Shown here one piece after another: positions 11,230 to 22,327 of a stretch of DNA of 64,000 nucleotides. Position numbers and translations under genes: made by a program. The notes under the pieces are model-generated. The model was given only the letters and a program-made list of their open reading frames with translations. It did not search any database and was not told where the DNA came from. How positions within the stretch are numbered: position 1 is the stretch's first letter; every line of letters starts with the position of its first letter. Source of the DNA: Triticum aestivum (lineage: Eukaryota > Streptophyta > Magnoliopsida > Poales > Poaceae). Where the stretch lies: positions 419,729,485-419,793,484 of the forward strand of contig NC_057809.1 in NCBI RefSeq assembly GCF_018294505.1. Direction: 5' to 3'.

Positions 11230-12650
11230 ATCTGTCATCGGAATATACAAGCCAAGTTCTACAATGTAAAATTTCCCACTAGTATATGAAAATGAAAAAT
11301 TATGGAGACTCTCTATATGAAGATCATGGTGCTGCTTTGAAGCACAAGTGCGGTTAAAGGATAGTAGCATTGTCCCTTCTCTCTTTTTCTCTCATTTTTT
11401 CTTTTCTCATATTTTAGAACAATATCATGAACCTCATCCACACTTTTTGGAGGACTCATCAATCTCCTTCATTCTTTACCTCAGTGGGACAATGCTCTAA
11501 TAATGATCATCAGACTTCTTTTTACTTACAACTTGATAAACTGAAATAATATGACTCTATATGAATGTCTCAAGCAGTGTACCAAGATGTGTAATGATCT
11601 AGCATAACATGTATAACAATGATGAATGGTGGCTTTGCCACACATATCATGTCAGCTCTATATGATCATGGAAGGCAATATGATGATGAACACTCATGTC
11701 ATGTGGATAGTAATCGTGGAAGTTGCATGGCAATATATCTCGGAATGGCTATGGAAATGCCATAATAGGTAGGTATGGTGGCTGTTTTGAGGAAGGATGT
11801 AATAAGGTTTATGTGTGATAGAGTGTATCATATCACAAGGTTTGGATGCACCGGCGAAGTTCGCACCAATTCTCAAGGAGAAAATGGGCAATGCACGGTG
11901 CTGGAGAGGCTAGCAATATGTGGATAGGTCGGAGTGCCTTATTAGTCCATCAACTCACATTAGTCATGAAGAACTCATATACTTATTGTGAAAGTTTCAT
12001 TATCCCTCGAAAAAAGTACTACTCGCATGCCCCTAGGGAGGAGGTTGGTGGGAGTTAACCATCACGCGCCCCCGATTCGAACCACACAAAGGATTTCAAC
12101 AAGGAATAAATATGCCCCAACATCCCCATCATGCCATGACGGACACTTAAATGAGTAATACATAACAAGCTTTAATACCATATCTTTACTAACCAATGAT
12201 CATGAACCAATACCCTTTCATATTACTACATCAATATAATTAAATCACACGTTTCATATTCAGTAATCTACATGAAAGTTTTTATTATACCACTCTTGTA
12301 TACCTATCATTCTTGGACTAGTCTCATAACCCATGCACATTACCGCTTCCTATTAACAGACTCTCAAAAAGGTATAAGTGAAGCATGAGAGTGCAAATAA
12401 TTTCTATAAAGTATAACCATCACCGTGCTCTAAAGATATAAGTGAAGCACATGAGCAACTTCCTAACTCAAAAGATATAAGTGAAGCACATAGAGCATTT
12501 TAATAAATTATGATGAATGTGGGTATCTCTCAAAAGGTGTGTCCAGGAAACAATGATTGTCGAAAACTAACAAACAAAATAAAACTATAGCACAAGATGC
12601 TCCAAGTAAAACTCATATCATGTGATGAATAAAAATATAGCTCCGAGTAA
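11230..12650 (-). mobile_element. Minus-strand Athila-like element 2, left part
   Basis: This is non-coding internal sequence of the same family as 937-3464, starting further towards the element's 3' end (block AAGCCAAGTTCTACAATG, then CTTACAACTTGATAAACTG). It includes three ATAAGTGAAGCA repeats (about 12367-12490). It breaks at about 12650, where LINE coding sequence starts, and resumes at 45861. Its 3' LTR is not present; the plus-strand element lies where it should be. Confidence 0.6.
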
Positions 12651-12824
12651 CATACCTAGCAGGCCGAAGGAGCTAGGTGGACTTGGTCTTCTTGACTTAA
12701 ACCACCAAGGCTTGGCATTAAGATTGCGTTGGGAGTGGCTTAGACACACTGATTCAGGAAGACCGTGGCATGGGCTCCCGATGGCCAAGGATCCACAAGT
12801 TCAGGCGGCCTTTGACAGTCTGGT
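12651..12824 (+). pseudogene. L1-type LINE fragment, piece 1 of 3 (end of RT region)
   Basis: The frame reads RPKELGGLGLLDLNHQGLAL, then RLRWEWLRH and RPWHGLP. This is the conserved LGGLG/LDL block after the reverse transcriptase in plant L1 ORF2. It begins abruptly inside Athila-like sequence (5' truncation is usual for LINEs) and is cut at 12825 by the LTR of the gag-only element. It continues at 31241. I found no target-site duplication for this LINE. Confidence 0.75.
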
Positions 12825-14191
12825 TGTAGCGACCTGACCTCAAACGGTCAAGCCTCTGTGTATCCGTGCCATCCCTGGATCGGTATGCTGGCACACACAA
12901 TACATCAATGTATATATCAAAGTGCAATCAGATGTATAAATAACGTAAAACTGATATATATATACATCATAAATCTCAGCGGAAACAATTGAACGGGTGT
13001 GGAGTCCCATCAACGCCAACGACAAAGTTGAGTGTAGACCGTAACCCTACAACGTAACTCTTACTCGTCGTAGAAAATTCCCGCAACATAAGACGTTGCA
13101 CCCCTGTAGGTCAGTACATTGAATGTACTGCAAGTCACATCATAAGAATAATGAACCTATTTGTACATGCAATTTGGCTGGTGGAAAGCTCTAAGTTAAG
13201 TTTTTTTGCATAAAGCTAGTTTTTCCCTAGAATAAAAGTTATTATTCTACCACTACTGTATAGCATAGGATGAGTTGGTAAACCCAACTCAATACATTCC
13301 CAAAGTTTCATTTACAACCCAACTGTTTAATTAAGAGTGATGAGATCTCCCATCATTTCCACTACTAGATGCTCAAGTTGTTCGTAACCGGGGACACGGC
13401 TAATCGATTAGGTTTTAACACTCTGCAGAGGTTTGCGCACTTTTCCCCACAAGACTCGATCGCCTCCCTTGAAGTTCTCGCACTGCCTGGCATTTGAGAA
13501 CAGGATGACCGAGACATAGTCTTTCGAAAATGTTCCCCCTTAACCCACGGATAGGTCGGTACACCTACATCATTCTACATCTGCTAGCCTATCCCGGAAG
13601 AGGTCACACTATCTACTCAACTAAGCCAGAGCCCATATTGGCTTGTGGCTGCACACAGAAGCTTCTAGACATGAGAATACGATTGATCTCTTTGAGCCTG
13701 GGTGGCCGACCACTAGTGGTGCACCACCATGGATTAACCATGCATGCTCCCACTATACTTCACCACCATTCAAACCAAATACCACCCAGGTAGTTCATTT
13801 ACAAGTCTTGGTCCTGGTTACTACTTTGTCACTCATGTCTCACCATGCTCGCTTCCCAAACCACGTCTACATTTAGTGAGGCAAAAAAATAAACTTACAC
13901 GATGGTGACAAGGATATATAGATCAGACCTACCTCAATGAACTACTAGGTAACGGCATAGCCATCTGGCAACAATAAATCCTACCATGCCATCCTACCAC
14001 AAAAGGACTAAGTGCATAATATAAAACATAGGTAATTGAAGGAATGATCAAATGTGAACTTGCCTGGTAATAGTTGATGAAGATAATATCGCTCTCAGAA
14101 ATTTACTTAATAGAACTATTCGTCACTCTCCGATGAAAATCTATAAAGTCAAACATTGCACTCACATAAGCAATCATTTCAGAGAACCAAG

Positions 14192-14203
14192 AAGAACATG
14201 CAA
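14192..14203 (+). other. Target-site duplication of the full-length LINE, left copy
   Basis: AAGAACATGCAA. The right copy follows the poly(A) at 21680-21691. The first base may belong to the tail, so the duplication is 11 or 12 bp. The uninterrupted LTR copy (29049-29060) has the sequence once. Confidence 0.85.
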
Positions 14204-14447
14204 CGTGCGTAACAGACTAGGCTCTCCCTTAGGCTTTCTCTAGGCGACCCCTAGGCGTCCACTGCCGGTGGCCACTCTAGCCCCGGCGGCCACCACCGCT
14301 GGTGGCCACTCTGGCCCCGGCGGCCACCACTCCTCCCTCCGGCAGCCACTCCGGCGCCGGTGGCCACTTCCCCTCTGCCACTTGTCACCCTGAGGGTGAT
14401 AGCCAACTTTCTTCTCCGGTTACTTTGCGGGAAGTGTTGCTCCTAGG
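14204..14447 (+). promoter_or_regulatory. LINE 5' UTR with GC-rich tandem repeat
   Basis: Two 34-bp units (14267-14300 and 14301-14334) start GGTGGCCACTCT and contain CCCCGGCGGCCACC. A partial third follows at about 14359. Within a unit GGTGGCC can pair with GGCCACC, so the RNA could fold into stem-loops. Plant L1 5' UTRs hold the internal promoter; whether this repeat is part of it is inference. Confidence 0.55.
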
Positions 14448-17400
14448 ATGGCCATGGATCCTCCTTCACTCAACTTTGCTCGAGGTAAAGATTTCCAGCT
14501 ATCAATGAGGCAAAAGTTTGGTCACCCTGTAGTGTTTTCGCCTGGTTTTTGTCAACGTGAATTCTTTATGGTGGTTTCCTTCTGACGTGCTCGTTTTCGA
14601 TTGGATTGTCACACGGTTAGTATCACGTTGCAATCATGTTTTGGTGGCTATCCTCAAGGTTTCCGTGTGCTTCATCTCAAAGACAGAACGTTCAAGTTTT
14701 CTGTTGCCTCAAAAGCAGTGGGTTTTGAGATCTATAACCATGGCCGGATAGTTGAGAAGGATTTTGAGTTAGTTTTCAATCTTTGGGGTTTTGGTGGACC
14801 TAATTGGTTACGTGAAGAACAACTCTACTACCGTGAGGATGAAGCTTCCTGGACTAGAGTTCTCAATGGATCGCGTTCGCGTGCTGTCGCCGGCAGAGTC
14901 TCCGGCGAGCAACCCCGGCAGTCAGTTTTTGCTCGATTAGAGGATATTCCGACCACCAGCAATAATGTGGTCATAGACTTTAATGTGCCCTCAATGCCCA
15001 ATATTACTACCTCAGGAGAGGATCACGCAGCGACTGCTGCAGGCGGGAATCTGGGTCAGTCAAATGCTTCGTTTCAGTGCTACGCGTGTGGCAAGATGGG
15101 CCACTTTGCTCGGGAGTGTCATGACACTCGCCTTCCTGGGCTCTACCCCTCTCTCAGGTTTGCTACCTTCCCCGGCCCACCTAATGAGGCCTGGGACCTG
15201 GATGCGGTACACGATTGGTTCAAGTCCGTTGGCCCGGCACGTGACCCTTCGCGAGTTTCCTCTTTTCGCGAGCTATGTTTGGGATCTTGTCCTAATTTCC
15301 AGCCTCGTCCTACTCTTGCCTCCTCAACTTCTTCACTCTGGTCCTCTATTTCAACACTCTGCCCGAATTCCTCCACCACCACCTTGAGCTTGTCTGTGCC
15401 GGCGAGCGCTGCAGCTCCGATGGCCAATATCCCGATTGATCTGCGTCCTTTCGTGCCTCATGGCTTTGACATTCAGCAAGTCCCTAGCCGCAATGGAGTG
15501 GCTCGGGTGGTGCTGCCGCAGCGTCCTCGTCATCATGAAGATTGGGCGATTGCGACCATCCATCCTCTCCCTGCTGATGCTCCATTCAACAATGTAAGAG
15601 ATGTTCTTGAGGAATTTATTGTTGAGCATAGGCAGTTAGGATTGAGGGACGTGCATCGTTGCCCGTTCGGCGAGGCATATGTTCGGCTCACAAGGGTTAG
15701 GGACAGGGATAAATTGGTGCTAGATAGTCCTCACGAATTTGGGGACGTGTTCATTACCTTTGTGAAGCATGATGAGGGCAGGAATCACAGGAGGGTTCTT
15801 TTCAATCGAACTGTTTGGTTGCTTCTGACGAGAGTTCCTTTTGATTTCGGTAATACTGAAGATTTAGCTTGTGCTGTCAGTAAGTTCGGCCGCATGATTT
15901 CCTGGGACAGGGAGGATGATCATATGGGCCGTATTGTGGTCAAGGCCCGAGTTATGAACCTAGATATCATTCCTAAAAGTATGCGCTGGTCTGAAGGAGA
16001 TGAATTCGAGGAAGATGGTTGGTCCTCCTCCATTAAAGTGCTAGCAAGTGAGCTCCTTGGTGGAGGTCCTACAGATGAGGACCCTATTCCTCCTGCCAAT
16101 GTGGATCCACACCCTCTCCCCGAAGATGCTGAGTCGGCTCATATTTTTCATGATGATGCTGCCAACAATAATGCTATGGATGCTCATGTTGCAGAGAATT
16201 GGGATAACTGGGAAGAATTTCAGCAAAATGCGCAGAATGATGTCTTTGAGGATCTCTTGGATGTTGTGCAGCAGGAAGAATTGGCTTGGGCAGATGGAGA
16301 AGAGTTGCATCCTGCACCAAGTAACAGCAGTTTATCTTTTGATATGTCTTTCTCTGAGGGCGACAACACAAATATGCTTATGGCCCCTGTTGCAGTGGAG
16401 GTTTTTCCTCCAAGGGAGGCAGTGCCTGCTATTCCTCATCTCCCTGCCTTGGTGATTGCTAATGGTCTGCAGAACATCATCCAAGCCTATTAGTCAGATG
16501 ATGAGGAACCTCCTATATTGCAGGAGAACTTCCAAGTTGCTGCATTAGTTGATGCTGTTTTGCCTGCTCAAGTTCAGGTTGTTCCAGAGCAACTGCAACT
16601 TGTTTCTCCCAACAGTGATGGAGCTCATGCTACTGATGGTGTTTCTGCATCTTCTCATTTGGACCTTGCACAACCTGTGCTACTGGAAGTTGCATTGGAG
16701 GTTCCATTGGGCTCTGATCCACCTGTGTCTTTAGATGGTCAAGCTAAGTTTCCCCTCACAGCTGGACCTTCATCTGAAGTTGTGGTCTGCAGTCCTGAGC
16801 ATGTTAATACTGTCAGGGGAAGCCTGCAGCTAGTGGAGAACATTGAGGATCTACAGTCTGGGTTAAAAGGTAATTGGGTTACTCAAATTAATGAGCATTT
16901 TAGCATGGCACCTTCTATCCTTGGTTTAAAACATATTCAGATGGCTACTGCTGCTTCTAATGCCTCTTCTGTCTCTGAAGAAGGCATGCACCTGTGGAAA
17001 CATCACTTTAAGGACCACTCTTTGGAAAACAGGAGCTCTTTCTCAGTCAGCATTCCTGTAAGTTGGTTCAACTTTATTGTTCACTTGCTTCTGTCCCCTG
17101 ACAAGTTTGATTGGACTGTTAATATGCTAAAATCTGGAATGTGGGAACTGTTCACTGCTGTGGAAAATATGGATCAAGCATTTCTGTTCCATATACCTGA
17201 CAAGTGCCCTGCCTCTCATGCACCAATTTGTCAAGCCATGGAGGAGGGGGGCAAGGGCAAAGGAAATATTGGTGGGGCAGCCAATATGCAAGATGAGGAG
17301 TCCCAGGCCCTGTTGCATCCTTTTGGTTAAGATAATCTGAGGAAGAGAAGAAGTGGAAAGACCCCACTAGTGGAAACAGAGGTAAGGAGAAGTGATAGAA

Positions 17401-17639
17401 TTAAGAATGACAATGCTGGTTACAAGAGAAACTCCCGCTCTAATAATAACTGTCTACCTTGCAATGCTGTCCCTCCCACCATACAAAAATCAGTTGTTAA
17501 AAACCTCAATGCCTCTTTCTGTAAGGTTGCTGGGGGGGAGCTCGAGGACAAGCTGGCCAAGAAGACCAAGAGAAGGCAAGAGGTTGATTTGGACAAGGTG
17601 CCCTTGGCCAAAGGAGGACACACCTCCAAGCATTCATAA
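14448..17639 (+). pseudogene. LINE ORF1 (gag-like RNA-binding protein), three in-frame stops
   Basis: One frame runs from ATG 14448 (or 14454) to TAA 17637-17639, about 1060 codons. It is broken only by TGA 14583-14585, TAG 16491-16493 and TAA 17328-17330, without frameshifts. A zinc knuckle CYACGKMGHFAREC (C-X2-C-X4-H-X4-C) lies at about residue 211. A region at about residues 328-530 (from NIPIDLRPFVP through DHMGRIVVKARV) resembles the RNA-binding/DUF4283-type part of plant LINE ORF1. A long acidic, Pro/Leu-rich stretch follows, then a basic tail with RRSDRIK, which is typical near the end of plant ORF1 proteins. The product would coat element RNA. Its stop codon overlaps the presumed ORF2 start. 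Confidence 0.8.
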
Positions 17640-17641
17640 TG
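17637..17641 (+). other. TAATG stop-start overlap between LINE ORF1 and ORF2
   Basis: TAA (17637-17639) ends ORF1 in its own frame and ATG (17639-17641) opens the frame that runs into the endonuclease. The two share one base. The same UAAUG arrangement mediates termination-reinitiation in the insect LINE SART1. That it works this way here is inference. Confidence 0.6.
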
Positions 17642-20600
17642 TTTAGGGCCTTTTATTGGAATACTGTTTGGAGGGTGTGTGTTTGTGCCTTCATTCCTAG
17701 TTTGATGCTGCTTTTGACTGATGTAAGACTTAGATATTGGAACTTTATGAACTCTATAGATTTGGGGATATGTTATCCTATTAATACCTCTTGGCTGTAT
17801 GAGTGGATGCACTACTGGACATGTGCTTGGCTGTGGTTTTGGGTTTTGCTTAAACCTCTTTTATGTGTGAAAGATCAAGTGCTGGTACTTGAGCTCTGGT
17901 ACAAAAAATTAGGTGTTTCCATGAATAACACAAACAGAAGCTAGAATATTCTCAACTGGAACATTAGAGGTATAAATTCTAAGGACAAATGGTTGGCCTT
18001 GAGGCAAAAAATTAATGAGTGACTGCAACATCTTGTGTCTTCAAGAAACCAAGAGGGAGATTTTTGACACAGCTTACTTAAAAAACTTTTGCCCTTCCAG
18101 ACTTAATAAATTTGCCTTCCTACCCTCTGTTGGAGCTTCTGGGGGTCTTGTTGTGGTTTGAAATGGCTCTCAATTTTCTGGAGAAGTTATTGCACAAAAC
18201 AGGTTTTCACTTTCAGTGCAGTTTACCAGTCTACTCTCTAACCAGTCTTGGATTATCTCTAATATTTATGGGCCCTGTGATCCACAAGACAAAATTGAGT
18301 TTATTAACTGGTTCTTAAATATTCACATGCCTGATAATGTTGACTGGATTTTAATGGGAGATTTCAGTCTTATGAGAGCACCATCAGATAGGAACAGACC
18401 TGGGGGAGATGTTAATGATATGCTTTTGTTTAATGAGGCTATAAGCAATCAAGGTTTAATTGAATTACCTTTGCATGGCAGAAAGTTTAGTTGGAGTAAT
18501 ATGCAGCATGATCCTCTGTTGGTCAAACTGGATTGGTTTTTCACTTCTGCCTCTTGGATGACTACCTTCCCAAACACAATGGTGCTACCCCTTGCAAAAC
18601 CTATTTCAGATCATTTGCCATGTGTAATTAAAGTTGGTACTTCTATTCCAAAGGCAAAAGTCTTCAGATTTGAAAACTACTGGCTCCAACATTCTGATTT
18701 TAAAACAGATAGTGGCAAATGCATTGAATATCCCAGTGGGCAATCTTGATGCTGTCAAAACCTTGAATGCTAGGTTTAAAAACTTAAGAAGAGCTTTGAA
18801 GCTGTGGGCAAAATCCTTATCCTGTCTGAAAACTCAAATTGCAAAGCTGAATGAGCTCATTTTCATGTGGGACCTCTTTGAAGAATTTAGAGAGTTGGAC
18901 ATTCATGAATGGAATTGCAGGGATATTCTTAAAGAGCATCTGCTTATTCTTTTGAGGAACCAGAAGATTTATTGGAAACAGAGAGGAAAAATCAAAGGAG
19001 TGAAGTTTGGAGATGAGAACACAAAGTTTTTCCACACTAAAGCCTCAATTAATTACAGGCAAAACCATATTGCTATTCTCCAAAATGCTGACCAAGTTGA
19101 GATATCTGACCATGCTGGGAAAGCTGCAATCCTTCTAGACTCTTACAAAAAAAGAATGGGCACATCTCAAAATACCTCAATGCATTTTGACTTGGCCTCC
19201 TTGTTTGGGCAGAGACAACACTCAGATATCTTTGCTAATCTTGAACTGCCTTTTACTGAAGAAGAAATTGATGATGTGGTCAAAAATCTTCCAACAGACA
19301 AATCACCAGGCCCAGATGGTTTTAATAATGAATTTCTTAGGTCCTGCCGGGACATTATTAAGGGAGATGTGCTCAGATTCATATATGACTTTCATACAGG
19401 GCAAATTTCTCTTGAGAGCAGAAATACTTCATACATTACTCTCATTCCTAAGGGAAGTACTCCCTTGACAGCAAACGGTTTTAGACCAATATCTCTACTA
19501 AATTGCTGCCTGAAGATTATCACTAAACTGCTGGCTAATAGGTTGTAGAAAGTGATTCTTAAGTTGGTACATATTAACCAATATGGTTTTCTGAAAGAAA
19601 GATCAATACATGATTGTTTGGGCTGGGCATATGAATACCTACACCAATGTCATAAATCTAAAGATGAGATTATTGTGCTTAAATTGGACTTTGAAAAGGC
19701 TTTTGACACAATTGAGCATCAGGCAATGCTGGATATTTTAAGGGCCAAAGGTTTTGGGGACAGATGGATTTCATGGATCAAAATGCTCTTCACTTGTGCC
19801 TCATCTGCTATCTTGCTAAATGGTGTCCCTGGAAAAAAGTTTTATTGCCTTAGAGGTGTGAGACAGGGAGACCCCCTATCCCCTCTTCTGTTTGTGCTTG
19901 CTGCTGGTCTCCTTCAGTCAGTTCTCAACAAGGCAATGCACATGGGATTGTTATCTGCCCCCTTGCAAGTGCAGTCATGCCCTGATTTCCCAATTGTCCA
20001 GTATGCTGATGATACCCTGGTTATTCTACAAGCAGATGCAAAGCAACTTCATTGTCTTAAAGCCCTCAATACTTTTGCAGATGCCACTGGACTTAAAGTA
20101 AACTACAATAAATCCAGTATGATTCCAATAAATGTGCTAGAAGAGAAGATGGAGACTTTGGTAAATACTTTTCATTGCAAGAAGGAATCTTTTCCAATTC
20201 AATATTTGGGAACACCTTTAGGTCTTCATAAGCCTACTGTTGAGCAATGTTTTCCTCTTGTCACAAGACTGCAAAAGAAACTTATGGGTTTGTCCTCATT
20301 TATGACAATGGCTGGAAGATTGTTGTTGGTGAAATCTGTCCTCAATTCTTTGTTGATCTATCTCATGGGATGCCTTGATGTGCCTGTCACAATCAAGACC
20401 CAGGCCATGAAGTACTTGAGACACTGCCTATGGAGAGGCCCTGATCTGGAGGACCACAGACCTGCCATGGTGGCATGGAGCACTGTGTGTAGACCCAAAA
20501 ATCAAGGAGGGTTGGGTGTCATGGATATCTTCATCCAGAATAAGGCCCTGCTGCTTAAGAATCTGCACAAGTTCTATAACAGACACAATACCCCCCAGGT

Positions 20601-21537
20601 AAACCTGATTTGGGAATCATATTACAATAATGATACACTGCCTGGTAATAACTGGATTGGATCTTTTTGGTGGAAGGCAAACCTTAAGCATATTGATAAC
20701 TATAAGTCTTTGGCCAGATGCAACATAGGTGATGGCAAGAGTGCCTTCTTTTGGACTGATCTGTGGCACTCTACTTGTTTGCAAGACTTGTTCCCTCATT
20801 TATTCTCTTTTGTGAAGAACAAGAATGCTACTGTCCACAGCATTCTCCAAGTAGAATATATAGAGGATCTATTCCACCTTCCCCTGACTATGCAAGCTTT
20901 CCAGGAATTTGAGGATATGGAAGATATTTGTATTGATCTAAGGGCATCTGATACACTAGATTGCACTGATACTTGGAGCTACATTTGGGGAAATGAACAC
21001 TTCTCAGTGGCTAAGGCCTATAAAGTCATGATGGGAATAAAAATTGTGCCACAGCAGTTCAACTGGATCTGGAATTCCTCTTGTCAACCAAAACATAAGG
21101 TGTTTTTTTAGAGATTGCTGCATGACAGGCTCAATACCAGAAACCTTTTGAGAAGGAAAACTTTCCATTTGCCCAATTACAATTGTGCTGTCAACAATTG
21201 TCCACGGGAAGAAACTCTTCACCATCTTTTCTGGACCTGCCCTTTTACAGCTCAATGTTGGGACCTGATTTTCCCTTCAAGACAGCCAAATGCTTCAATT
21301 CTGGAAGCTTTTCTTGATCTCAAGCAGAAGTTACATGTACCTTTTTTCATGGAGATAATCATCCTTGCTTCCTGGGCTATCTGGATCTCAAGGAACAACT
21401 TGATCTTCCAAGCAGTACAACCTAGCATTTAGAGGTGGAAAGCTATTTTCCTGGAAGAGCTAAATCTTCTAAGATTTAGAATTAAGAAGAGTTATGCTGG
21501 AGTTTATTGTTCCTGGCTTGACAATCTTGTACTGTAA
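17639..21537 (+). pseudogene. LINE ORF2: endonuclease, reverse transcriptase, zinc finger
   Basis: ATG 17639 opens a hydrophobic, Trp/Leu-rich N-terminal segment of about 100 codons, then TAG 17942-17944. The APE-type endonuclease follows (LNWNIRGI, LCLQETK, GDFSLMRAP, SDHLP). The reverse transcriptase has [37 protein letters not shown] and catalytic YADD at 20002-20013. The C-terminal zinc finger reads CAVNNCPREETLHHLFWTC. The stop is TAA 21535-21537. Breaks are TAG 17942, a frameshift near 18018, TGA 18159, a frameshift near 18700, and TAGs at 19546, 21109 and 21430. The enzyme would nick target DNA and copy element RNA from the nick. The EN and RT cores are otherwise well conserved. Confidence 0.85.
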
Positions 21538-21670
21538 TCCTAGACCATAGATTTTCTTTTCTTCTTTGCTCTTTGGCTTTTCTCAAGCCTTTTGTATAGT
21601 GATACCTTTGTTTTCTCTCTTTTTTAATTAATAAAAATTGCAGTGGGGTTTTGCCCTACCGTGTACAGTC

Positions 21671-21691
21671 AAAAAAAAAAAGAACATGCAA
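21671..21691 (+). other. LINE poly(A) tail and right target-site duplication
   Basis: CAGTC is followed by about ten A (21671-21680), then AGAACATGCAA (21681-21691), repeating 14193-14203. After it the interrupted LTR continues with AGCAAAAAGTC. Confidence 0.85.
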
Positions 21692-22291
21692 AGCAAAAAG
21701 TCTTGGAAAAACCAAATGAACATTCAACACACTTAACTAGCATGGAAATATCCTAAGTGCAAAACAACATGTGACATAGGGTGCCAAGATGTGATGTGTA
21801 CTAAAGTGCAAACATGGCATAATAGTAAAACTATCATAGACTGTCCATTTCTATGTGGAAAATGTGTGACAATGGTCCAAGTGGTAGGGTTTGCCTACAG
21901 TGACATGGTGCAAAAAGAATCACATCAATCGGAGCTACGGTTTAGGAGATATGGCCAGTTGAAGTTTGAATTCAAACCTGAATAAATTCAAATTCGAAAT
22001 TGGCTAAAAGTTTTCAAATCTGGTTCTCTGGATAAAGCTATTTGAGACAAACATTTTGCCGCTAGTTTCGTCGAATTTGGAGTTACGGTTAAAAAGATAC
22101 GGCTATCCGAAGTTCAGGGACTAATCTGTAAAACTCAGGGACTAAACAGAAAAAGAAATAACTGCAAACAGGCCCCTGGCCACGTGGCGGATCCTGGCTG
22201 GCTGGTAGTGTTCATGGCTTTGGCTAAACGGCGAACGACCACTAAATAACTAAAACAGCTACTGCGGCTAAAAAAACAACTAAAAAACCAA

Positions 22292-22327
22292 GATCGGTTT
22301 AACTAAACCGATCGGTTTACTAAACCG
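22292..22327. repeat. Tandem palindromes in the 3' LTR of the gag-only element
   Basis: Arms GATCGGTTTA and TAAACCGATC flank AC (22292-22313, perfect). A second palindrome, CGGTTTACTAAACCG (22313-22327), overlaps it. The other LTR has the first one perfect at 29661-29682 and the second with one mismatch. They lie downstream of the TATA-like site in element sense, so they would form a hairpin in the RNA leader. Confidence 0.75.

Larger units (their letters stand above)
14204..21679 (+). mobile_element. Full-length L1-type LINE
   Basis: The element is 7476 bp and contains a GC-rich 5' UTR, ORF1 (gag-like, CCHC), ORF2 (endonuclease, reverse transcriptase, zinc finger), a short 3' UTR with CAGTGGGGTTTTGCCC and a poly(A) of about 10. 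Flanking 11-12 bp duplications show insertion by target-primed reverse transcription into an LTR. Both ORFs carry in-frame stops and ORF2 also has two frameshifts, so this copy is inactive. ORF1 and ORF2 overlap as TAATG. No RNase H domain is seen after the zinc finger. Confidence 0.9.

Noticed and set aside
13530..13876. 87- and 77-codon ORFs repeated at 28387-28733
   Set aside because: They duplicate because they lie in the two LTRs of one element; both frames overlap and neither has a motif.
16048..16455. 135-codon Met/Leu-rich ORF within LINE ORF1
   Set aside because: It is a shifted-frame reading of the acidic part of ORF1.
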